Assembly (NCBI RefSeq): GCF_002419815.1
Contig: NZ_DIGV01000035.1
Coordinates: 1-5,907, forward strand
Source: Brevundimonas sp. UBA5713
Lineage (GTDB): Bacteria > Pseudomonadota > Alphaproteobacteria > Caulobacterales > Caulobacteraceae
Length of the DNA stretch: 5,907 nt
Reading direction: 5' to 3'
Each line of letters begins with the position of its first letter. Position 1 is the first letter of the stretch. The translations under genes and the position numbers were made by a program. The notes under the pieces were generated by a model. The model had not been told where the DNA came from. It made no database searches and worked only from the letters and a program-made list of their open reading frames with translations. Shown piece by piece: positions 1-5,532 of this stretch.

Positions 1-78
1 GGGGGCCGCCACCGAGGCCAGTGCCAGCGCCCCGCCTGTGGCGCACAGGCCGCGCCGCGTCATTCCTTTGATCGACAT
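1..78 (-). CDS. N-terminal fragment of an exported protein with a Tat-like signal peptide
   Basis: Reading leftward from an ATG at 78-76, 26 codons stay open to the window edge. The peptide begins MSIKGMTRRGLCATGG and continues into a hydrophobic Ala/Leu/Val stretch ending VAAP. A twin arginine followed by Gly-Leu and a mildly hydrophobic alanine-rich segment is what a Tat signal peptide looks like, although the match to the S-R-R-x-F-L-K consensus is partial; a Sec signal is the alternative. A second in-frame ATG at 63-61 (residue 6) would give a more typical short n-region, starting MTRR. Neither ATG has a well-spaced Shine-Dalgarno: AAAGGG lies only 3 nt before the first, and AAAGGA abuts the second. 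The mature protein lies outside the window, so no function can be given. It follows the S9 peptidase gene on the same strand, but a terminator separates them. Confidence 0.6.
   Translation of the reverse strand, partial: MSIKGMTRRGLCATGGALALASVAAP
34..50. repeat. Small perfect inverted repeat inside the 5' end of the left-edge gene
   Basis: A 7-bp stem GCCTGTG / CACAGGC with a 3-nt GCG loop covers codons 10-15 of the partial gene. It could fold in the mRNA just downstream of the start. It may equally be chance in GC-rich coding DNA. Confidence 0.35.
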
Positions 79-126
79 GCGCCCTTTAGGAACGACGATC
101 ACCCAAGGCGCAAGTCACCGACCACG

Positions 127-159
127 AAAAAGGGCGCGAAAGCGGTGCCTTCGCGCCCT
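127..159 (-). terminator. Intrinsic terminator of the S9 peptidase gene
   Basis: A perfect 10-bp inverted repeat (131-140 AGGGCGCGAA against 150-159 TTCGCGCCCT) encloses a 9-nt loop. On the minus strand the stem is followed directly by a run of five T (131-127). It lies about 22 bp past the peptidase stop codon. On the plus strand there is no T-run after 159, so it should act leftward only. This is a textbook Rho-independent terminator and implies that the gene starting at 78 is largely separated from peptidase transcription. Confidence 0.9.
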
Positions 160-181
160 CTCTCACAGGATCAGACGATCC

Positions 182-2278
182 TTATTTGTTCAGATACTTG
201 TCCAGCCAGCCAAACACCTCATCGTGCCACTGCATGGAGTTGGCCGGTTTGAGGACCCAGTGGTTCTCGTCCGGGAACATGACAAAGCGGCTTTCGATGC
301 CGCGACGTTGCAGGGCCGTGAAGGTGGACAGAGCCTGAGCGGTCGGGATGCGGAAATCCTTGTCGCCTTGAATGACCAGCATCGGGGTCTTCCAGTTCTG
401 GACGTGGTTGACCGGATTGAAGCGCTGATAGCCTTCCGGATTTTCCCACGGCGTGCCGCCGTATTCCCATTCCGTGAACCACAGCTCTTCGGTCGAATAG
501 CCCATGCCCATGATGTCGAAGACACCGTCATGGTTTACGAGGCATTTGAACTCGTCCGACCAGTTACCGGCGATCCAGTTGATCATATAGCCGCCGTAGG
601 AGGCGCCCAGCGCACAGGCATTGTTGCCGTCTACAAAGTCATAGTTGGCTTTGACGTGGGCCCAGCCCTTTTGCAGGTCTTCCAGCGGGCGGTCGCCCCA
701 GTGCTGGCTGATGGCGTCGGTGAAGGCCTGACCATAGCCGGTCGAGCCGTGGAAATCGATCATCACCACCGCAAAGCCCGCACCGGCATAGGTCTGCGGG
801 TTCCAGCGATAGGACCAGCCGTTGCCGAACGAGCCTTGCGGCCCCCCGTGGATCAGGAAGGCGACCGGATATTTCTTACCAGCCTCATAGTTGGCGGGTT
901 TGATGATGTAGCCGTGGACGGTCTCGTTGTTCCAGCCGGGGAAGCTGAACTGTTCGAACTCGCCGAACTGTTTGGCGTCCAGCTGCGGATTCACATTGGT
1001 GATGCGCACCGGCATTTCGCGGCCACGGAAGGTCTTTACATAAAGCTCGCTGGGGCGGTTCAGTGTGTCGATCGACAGGACAAAGCCGCTGTCGGTCTGC
1101 TGCACGGCACCGACGTGGCCCTCTCCGGTCAGGGGGATGACCGAGCCATTGCGGGCGTCGATCTGGAACAGTTTGGTGTTGCCCACATCACCGGCGGTGA
1201 CGAACAGGCTGTTGCCGTCCTTGGACCATTGCAGGCTGTCGGCAGAACGATCCCAGTTGGCGGCGATCTGACGGGTCTGACCGGTGGAGACATCGCGCAG
1301 GAAGATCGAATATTTGTCGGCCTCGAAACCCGCACGCTCCATGGCGCGATAGGCCAGCGTCTGGCCGTCCGGCGAGAAGACCGGACCGGTGTCCCACGCC
1401 GGATTAGCCTCGGTCAGATTGGTCAGCTGGCCCGGCGCATCGACCGAGACCTGATAGAGGTCGAAATTAGTGCTCCACGGCTCGGACTTCCCCGCCAGAC
1501 GAGCGGAAAAGACGATAGAGCGACCATCGGGCGTAAAGGTGAACTCGCCCTCGTCGCCAAACGGCTTGGACGGGGTGTCGCCATCAAAGCCCTTGGTCAC
1601 CCAGACCGGCTCATGGGCGTTGGTGCCGAGGCCGATCACAAACAGGTGGTTCTGGGTGTGGTCGTTCCACGTATCCCAGTGGCGCACGAACATGCGGTCA
1701 TAGACCTTGCCCGTCGATTTGCGCTCGGCCTCCTGTGCGGCGCGGGCCACCGAGGCCTGAAGGTTTTCCGCATCCGGATAGACGGCCAGAGATACCACCA
1801 CCGCATCGCCCTGTGCGTTCACGCGATAGGCGTTCACATCGGTCGGCAGATTGGTGATGACACTGGCAGTCTCGCCACGGTCAGCCGAGGCCCAGACCTG
1901 CGAGCTGCCCCCGCGCGAGGACAGGAAATAAAGGGTGCCGTCCTTGCCCCAGCGCGCGGTATTGGCCCCGCCCTCGCTGATCGGCAGGCGGCGCGCTTCG
2001 CCCTCGCCCTTCAACGACTGGATGTACAGAGAAGAGCTGCGGCGGTTGTTGGCCACATCGGTCGTGGTCAGCGAATAGACCACCCACTCACCATCCGGCG
2101 ACACCTGCGGATCGCCCAGACGGTTGGCCGGGATCATGTCGCGATAGGTGAATGCATTACCCGCCTGCGCCGAAGCGGCGGGGGCAGAGGCGGTCGCCGT
2201 CTCGGCCATGGCCGGTGCGGCAGCAGTCAGCAGGGCAACGGCACTGAGGCCGCAAAGCAGATGGGGCAGGCGGCGCAT
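182..2278 (-). CDS. Periplasmic S9-family serine peptidase (DPP5/acylaminoacyl-peptidase-like)
   Basis: This 698-residue protein has a Sec-type signal peptide: MRR, a hydrophobic core, and probable cleavage after AMA at residue 25. Residues about 50-420 form a beta-propeller with PD40-type SPDG/TPDG repeats (near 60, 250 and 302). The alpha/beta hydrolase domain follows at about 430-698, with HGGPQ at 477-481 and HGSTGYG at 510-516. The catalytic triad is readable: Ser560 in GASYGGYM, Asp641 in QGDKDFRIP and His673 in DENHW. Cys555 and Cys579 flank the nucleophile as in many family members and may form a disulfide. The family removes dipeptides or acylated residues from short peptides; dipeptidyl-peptidase-5-like specificity is inferred from overall resemblance. 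The ATG at 2278 is supported by AGAGGA seven bases upstream. The gene is monocistronic by its terminator, and no TTA, CTA or TCA codon occurs in it. Confidence 0.93.
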   Translation of the reverse strand: MRRLPHLLCGLSAVALLTAAAPAMAETATASAPAASAQAGNAFTYRDMIPANRLGDPQVSPDGEWVVYSLTTTDVANNRRSSSLYIQSLKGEGEARRLPISEGGANTARWGKDGTLYFLSSRGGSSQVWASADRGETASVITNLPTDVNAYRVNAQGDAVVVSLAVYPDAENLQASVARAAQEAERKSTGKVYDRMFVRHWDTWNDHTQNHLFVIGLGTNAHEPVWVTKGFDGDTPSKPFGDEGEFTFTPDGRSIVFSARLAGKSEPWSTNFDLYQVSVDAPGQLTNLTEANPAWDTGPVFSPDGQTLAYRAMERAGFEADKYSIFLRDVSTGQTRQIAANWDRSADSLQWSKDGNSLFVTAGDVGNTKLFQIDARNGSVIPLTGEGHVGAVQQTDSGFVLSIDTLNRPSELYVKTFRGREMPVRITNVNPQLDAKQFGEFEQFSFPGWNNETVHGYIIKPANYEAGKKYPVAFLIHGGPQGSFGNGWSYRWNPQTYAGAGFAVVMIDFHGSTGYGQAFTDAISQHWGDRPLEDLQKGWAHVKANYDFVDGNNACALGASYGGYMINWIAGNWSDEFKCLVNHDGVFDIMGMGYSTEELWFTEWEYGGTPWENPEGYQRFNPVNHVQNWKTPMLVIQGDKDFRIPTAQALSTFTALQRRGIESRFVMFPDENHWVLKPANSMQWHDEVFGWLDKYLNK

Positions 2279-2285
2279 GGGCGCT

Positions 2286-2291
2286 TCCTCT
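2286..2291 (-). promoter_or_regulatory. Ribosome binding site of the S9 peptidase gene
   Basis: AGAGGA on the minus strand, seven bases before the ATG at 2278, is a good Shine-Dalgarno match. It fixes the start ahead of the signal peptide. Confidence 0.75.
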
Positions 2292-2304
2292 TTATGGCAA
2301 AATC

Positions 2305-2318
2305 AGGCCTAGAGGCCT
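2305..2318. repeat. Paired AGGCCT palindromes in the peptidase leader
   Basis: Two copies of the 6-bp palindrome AGGCCT (2305-2310 and 2313-2318) are separated by AG. They are at once a direct and an inverted repeat. They lie 26-40 bases upstream of the peptidase start codon, so they could be an operator half-site pair or a short leader hairpin. No known regulator is recognised. Confidence 0.3.
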
Positions 2319-2430
2319 AACACCCGACGCGCCGCCCGCAAACCCTCCGATTAACGTGTCGGTTGCGCCGGATGCCCGTTTCAATGCCAAGACGCTTGCC
2401 CGTCCGCCGTGCGCGGGCGACAAGCAGGGC

Positions 2431-3282
2431 ATGAACACCGACCCTGCCCCACAGGCCGAACACATCGTCGATGTGCTGATCGCCGAGCGCGCGCCGCGGC
2501 TGACGTCGTCGTGGGCGTGGCCGATGGTACGGCCCATGCTCTATGCGCTGCTCGGCTATCCCAAGGCGGTGGCCATGGCCGATGCCATGCAGGGCCGCTC
2601 AGGGGCCGAGGCCCTGCAATATGTGTCGGACCTGCTGCGGCTGAAGGTCGAGGTGACGGGGCTGGAAAACCTGCCCGCCAAGGGGCGCTGTGTGGTGGTG
2701 TGCAACCACCCCACCGGCATTGCTGACGGGGTGGCCGTCTATGACGCCATCACCCGCGTGCGCGGCGACGCCATCTTCTTTGCCAATGCCGATGCCATCC
2801 GCGTGGCCCCGCGTCTGGCCGAGACCATTATTCCGGTGGAGTGGGTGTATGAGAAACGCACCCGCGAAAAGACGCGCCACACCCTGACCGCCGCCAAACA
2901 GGCCTTTGCCGAGGAACGCTGCCTGGTCATGTTCCCTGCCGGACGACTGGCGCGGGTGGAGAACGGCCTGCTGACCGATCCGCCGTGGGAGAGTTCGGCG
3001 GTGTCTCTGGCCCGCAAACAGGGCGCGCCGATCATTCCCGTGCACCTGACAGGCCCGACCAGCAAGCTGTTCCACCTGTTCGACCGCTTTTCGCAGGAAC
3101 TGCGCGATGTGACGCTTTTCCATGAGCTGTTGAACAAGGAAGGGCAGACCTTTGGCCTGATGATCGGAAAACCGGTGCAGCCTTCGCAACTGGCCGTTGA
3201 CGTGGATGCCGCAACCGATCAGCTAAAGACCTATATCGAGCGACAGCTTGCCGCCCATCCCGACGCGCCGTTCCCTGAATGA
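2431..3282 (+). CDS. PlsC/hemolysin-type lysophospholipid acyltransferase family protein
   Basis: A 283-residue protein of the glycerolipid acyltransferase superfamily. The acyl-transfer motif is NHPTGIADG at residues 92-100; its H-x5-D spacing (His93, Asp99) is the form I associate with OlsB/hemolysin-like members rather than the H-x4-D of classical PlsC. A second block, FPAGR at 168-172, matches the FPEGxR substrate-binding motif with Ala for Glu, and PIIPVHLTG near 200-208 matches the later conserved Pro block. No clear membrane-spanning segment is seen; peripheral binding to the inner membrane is likely. It should transfer an acyl chain to a lyso-lipid (lysophosphatidate, lyso-ornithine lipid or similar), but the acceptor cannot be read from the sequence. 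I chose the ATG at 2431; a GTG at 2356 in the same frame would add 25 low-complexity residues without a ribosome binding site. Its stop overlaps the tsaE start as ATGA. Confidence 0.82.
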   Translation: MNTDPAPQAEHIVDVLIAERAPRLTSSWAWPMVRPMLYALLGYPKAVAMADAMQGRSGAEALQYVSDLLRLKVEVTGLENLPAKGRCVVVCNHPTGIADGVAVYDAITRVRGDAIFFANADAIRVAPRLAETIIPVEWVYEKRTREKTRHTLTAAKQAFAEERCLVMFPAGRLARVENGLLTDPPWESSAVSLARKQGAPIIPVHLTGPTSKLFHLFDRFSQELRDVTLFHELLNKEGQTFGLMIGKPVQPSQLAVDVDAATDQLKTYIERQLAAHPDAPFPE

Positions 3283-3737
3283 AACTACACCTAGCCGATG
3301 CCGAGGCGACCACCCGTCTGGGCCAAATCCTCGCCCCCTTGCTCCAAGTCGGTGACAGCGTGCTGCTGTACGGCCCGCTGGGCATGGGCAAGTCGACGCT
3401 GGCGCGCGGTCTGATCCGCGCCCTGACCCGTCCTGACGAGGACGTGCCCAGTCCGACCTTCACCCTTGTCCAGTTTTATGAGAGCGATCCGGCGGTCGCC
3501 CATTTTGACCTTTATCGTCTGAACGATCCCGAAGAGGCGTGGGAAATCGGGCTGGACGAGGCGCTGGACGACGGCTGTGCCATCATCGAATGGCCCGAGC
3601 GTCTGGGCGATGATCCTGCGCGCTTTCTGGGCCCCGATATTCTGACCATCACCCTCCAAGAAGAGGGCCCGTCCCGGCTTGCGACCGTTTCTGGCGCAGG
3701 CCGCTGGGAAAGTAAGATCAATGACCTCCAACCCTGA
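3279..3737 (+). CDS. tsaE: tRNA t6A biosynthesis ATPase TsaE (YjeE)
   Basis: TsaE is the P-loop ATPase that works with TsaB and TsaD to place threonylcarbamoyl on A37 of ANN-decoding tRNAs, in the cytoplasm. The 152-residue length is normal for the family. Signature blocks appear in order: Walker A GPLGMGKST at 32-40 (Lys38), the switch-like SPTFTL at 58-63, HFDLYRL at 75-81 and IIEWPERLG at 102-110. The ATG at 3279 overlaps the acyltransferase stop by 4 bp (ATGA), so its translation is probably coupled to that gene. Its last 17 bases overlap amgK. Codons 3 and 5 are both CTA, a leucine codon that is rare around here and absent from the peptidase gene. Identification is secure. Confidence 0.95.
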   Translation: MKLHLADAEATTRLGQILAPLLQVGDSVLLYGPLGMGKSTLARGLIRALTRPDEDVPSPTFTLVQFYESDPAVAHFDLYRLNDPEEAWEIGLDEALDDGCAIIEWPERLGDDPARFLGPDILTITLQEEGPSRLATVSGAGRWESKINDLQP

Positions 3738-4821
3738 GCGCGAAAACCTGAAGCTGGCCCTGCTTGAAAAGGCGGGTCTCGGTGATGCCGAGCGTCACCC
3801 TTTGCCCGGTGATGCCTCGACCCGCCGCTATGAGCGCATTGTCGCCAAAGACGCTCGCCGCTTTATGCTGATGGACCAGCCGCCGGCCGCCGAAAGCCAG
3901 CCGTGTGATCCGGCATGGACGGCTGAGGAGCGCCATGCACAGGGCTGGAACGCTGTCGCCCGCCTGTCGGCTGGCCGTATAGAGGCCTTTGCCGCCGTGG
4001 CCGCGCATCTGAACGCGCTGGGCCTGTCAGCGCCCGCCATTCCGGCGCTGGACGCCGCCAATGGCCTCGCCCTGCTGGAAGATTTCGGCGACGACCTGTT
4101 CGCCCGCGTGATCGAACAGGGCATGGATGAGCGCCCGCTCTACCTCGCCGCCATCGAGGCCTTGGCCAAGCTACATGAAGCCGGAACGCCACCTACCGTC
4201 CTGAACGGTCCGGCGGGCGAGTGGCCAATGCTGGTCTATGACGAGGTGGCGTTGCAAGGCGGGGCGGACCTGTTCGTCGAATGGCTGCCGAAATACGATA
4301 CCCGCGTCAGCTTCGATGAGGCCGCCATCAAAGCTTGGCGCGAGGCATGGGCTCCGGTGGTGAAATCAGGTGCCGACGGGGCTTCGGTCATGGCGCACCG
4401 TGACTATCACGCCGAGAACCTGATCTGGCTGAAAGACCGCAACGGCGAGGCCCGCGTCGGCATGATCGACTTTCAGGATGCCGTAATTGCCCATCCCAGC
4501 TGGGATCTGCACTCCCTGCTACAGGACGCCCGCCGCGATGTGTCGCCCGAACTGGAGGCCGAGGCGCTGGACCACTATTTCGCCCTGCGCCCGAACGTGG
4601 ACCGCGCGGCCTTCATGGCCGACTATGCGGGTCTGGCGGCTCTGAACGAGGCGCGCATCATTGGCATCTTTGCCCGCCTGATCGCCCGTGACGGCAAGCC
4701 GCGCTATGCGCAGTTCCTGCCGCGCATGTGGGCGCATTTGAACCGCAACCTCGAACAGCCCGCACTGGCCACGGTCGCTGCGTGGTTCGACCAATATGTT
4801 CCTGCCGAGGTACGCCAATGA
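3721..4821 (+). CDS. amgK: N-acetylmuramate/N-acetylglucosamine anomeric kinase AmgK
   Basis: A 366-residue protein of the aminoglycoside-phosphotransferase (choline-kinase-like) fold. AmgK, characterised in Pseudomonas, phosphorylates the anomeric hydroxyl of MurNAc (and GlcNAc) using ATP, giving MurNAc-1-phosphate for MurU. Visible here: the N-terminal nucleotide-binding loop LPGDASTRRYERI (about 28-40), MLMDQPP (about 49-55), the hinge region LALLEDFGDD (about 116-125), the catalytic loop HRDYHAEN at 226-233 (Asp228, Asn233) and the metal-binding IDFQDA at 249-254 (Asp250). The adjacent murU makes the sugar-kinase assignment much stronger than an antibiotic-resistance kinase. The ATG at 3721 lies within the end of tsaE (17-bp overlap), with only a weak purine-rich site (GGGAAAG) upstream. 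An in-frame TTG at 3679 would add 14 residues and overlap tsaE further, so I rejected it. The stop overlaps the murU start as ATGA. Confidence 0.9.
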   Translation: MTSNPERENLKLALLEKAGLGDAERHPLPGDASTRRYERIVAKDARRFMLMDQPPAAESQPCDPAWTAEERHAQGWNAVARLSAGRIEAFAAVAAHLNALGLSAPAIPALDAANGLALLEDFGDDLFARVIEQGMDERPLYLAAIEALAKLHEAGTPPTVLNGPAGEWPMLVYDEVALQGGADLFVEWLPKYDTRVSFDEAAIKAWREAWAPVVKSGADGASVMAHRDYHAENLIWLKDRNGEARVGMIDFQDAVIAHPSWDLHSLLQDARRDVSPELEAEALDHYFALRPNVDRAAFMADYAGLAALNEARIIGIFARLIARDGKPRYAQFLPRMWAHLNRNLEQPALATVAAWFDQYVPAEVRQ

Positions 4822-5525
4822 CCGCTCCGAAAACAGCGATGGTGTTGGCCGCTGGCCTTGGCACCCGTATGCGTCCTTTGACCGATGACCGCCCCAAGGC
4901 GCTGGTCGAAGTGGGGGGACGCGCCTTGATCGACCATGTGCTGGATCGCCTGGTGGCTGCGGGTGTCGAAACGGCTGTCGTCAATGTGCATTGGTTCGCG
5001 GACTGTCTCGAACAGCATCTGTCCCAGCGCGACGATATCCGCATCATCATTTCGGACGAGCGGGCCGAACTGCTGGAAACGGGCGGCGGCTTGAAGAAGG
5101 CCCGCGCCCTGCTGGGCGATGAGCCGGTGTTTGTCGCCAATATCGACAGTGTCTGGATCGACCGTGGCGATGCGCTGGCCGATCTGGTGCGTCTGTGGAA
5201 CCCCGACCGCATGGACGCGGCCCTGCTGCTGGCCCGCCGCGAAGGGGCGATTGGTTTCGTGGGTGCGGGTGATTTCTCGGTCGCCGAGGACGGCCAGCTG
5301 ACGTTCAGGGGCGAGCGGGCCGAGGTGCCCTATGCCTATATGGGCGTGCACATCTGCCATCCGGCCTATGCCGATCAGGGACCGGACGGGGCCTTTTCGC
5401 TAAGCCCCCTGTGGCGCGCCTCGGCTGAAAAGGGGCGTCTGTTCGGCACCGTTATGGACGGTGACTGGATGCATGTCGGCGATCCTGTGGCCCGCGACGA
5501 GGCCGAACAGAAACTGAAGGGGTAA
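4818..5525 (+). CDS. murU: N-acetylmuramate alpha-1-phosphate uridylyltransferase MurU
   Basis: MurU transfers UMP from UTP to MurNAc-1-phosphate, producing UDP-MurNAc and pyrophosphate, and so completes the recycling bypass begun by AmgK. The protein has 235 residues, close to the compact size of the family. The nucleotidyltransferase signature LAAGLGTRMRPLT is at 10-22, with PKALV at 26-30 (Lys27). LLETGGGLKKA at 85-95 is the uridine-binding block, and NID at 108-110 supplies the first metal-binding Asp (Asp110; many relatives read NGD). The C-terminal block is WMHVGDP at 217-223, where RmlA-type enzymes usually read W-x-D-V-G-T, so His219 sits where the second metal-binding Asp is expected. 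The general sugar-nucleotide transferase call is certain. MurU specificity rests on size and on coupling to amgK through the ATGA overlap. The partner phosphatase MupP is not in this window. Confidence 0.88.
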   Translation: MTAPKTAMVLAAGLGTRMRPLTDDRPKALVEVGGRALIDHVLDRLVAAGVETAVVNVHWFADCLEQHLSQRDDIRIIISDERAELLETGGGLKKARALLGDEPVFVANIDSVWIDRGDALADLVRLWNPDRMDAALLLARREGAIGFVGAGDFSVAEDGQLTFRGERAEVPYAYMGVHICHPAYADQGPDGAFSLSPLWRASAEKGRLFGTVMDGDWMHVGDPVARDEAEQKLKG

Positions 5526-5532
5526 GCGGACA

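Larger units (their letters stand above)
2279..2430. promoter_or_regulatory. Divergent intergenic region with presumed promoters for both transcripts
   Basis: These 152 bp separate the leftward peptidase gene from the rightward acyltransferase-tsaE-amgK-murU-addB operon, so promoters for both should lie here. I could not assign a -35/-10 pair with confidence on either strand. Visible elements are the peptidase ribosome binding site, two AGGCCT copies at 2305-2318, and a single TTAA at 2351-2354. If the alternative GTG at 2356 is the real acyltransferase start, the shared non-coding region shrinks to 77 bp. Confidence 0.5.

Noticed and set aside
38..2320. A 760-codon open frame on the plus strand, antisense to the peptidase gene
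   Set aside because: It is in codon register with the peptidase gene, so its stops could only arise from TTA, CTA or TCA codons there, which GC-rich genes avoid. The minus-strand protein has a signal peptide, full catalytic triad and terminator; the plus-strand product resembles no family and would start inside another gene's 5' end.
2351..2366. Possible CtrA box (TTAA-N7-TTAA) in the divergent promoter region
   Set aside because: Only the first half-site is present; seven bases later the sequence is GTTG, so the second half fails.
2356..2430. GTG-initiated 25-residue extension of the acyltransferase
   Set aside because: No Shine-Dalgarno precedes the GTG, the added residues look like translated intergenic sequence, and family proteins appear to begin near the ATG at 2431. 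The ATG itself has only a weak, closely spaced AGGG, so some doubt remains.
2599..3189. Leftward open frame of 196 codons opposite the acyltransferase gene
   Set aside because: Shadow frame of a GC-rich gene. The plus-strand protein carries the acyltransferase motifs, and the minus-strand one has no recognisable domain or ribosome binding site.
3721..4821. Aminoglycoside resistance phosphotransferase
   Set aside because: The fold matches, but the immediate coupling to a MurU-like uridylyltransferase and the MDQPP and LPGDASTRRY blocks fit AmgK; nothing around it suggests a resistance cassette.
4704..5360. Leftward open frame of 218 codons opposite amgK and murU
   Set aside because: Spans two well-supported genes on the other strand, including their ATGA junction; no recognisable domain.
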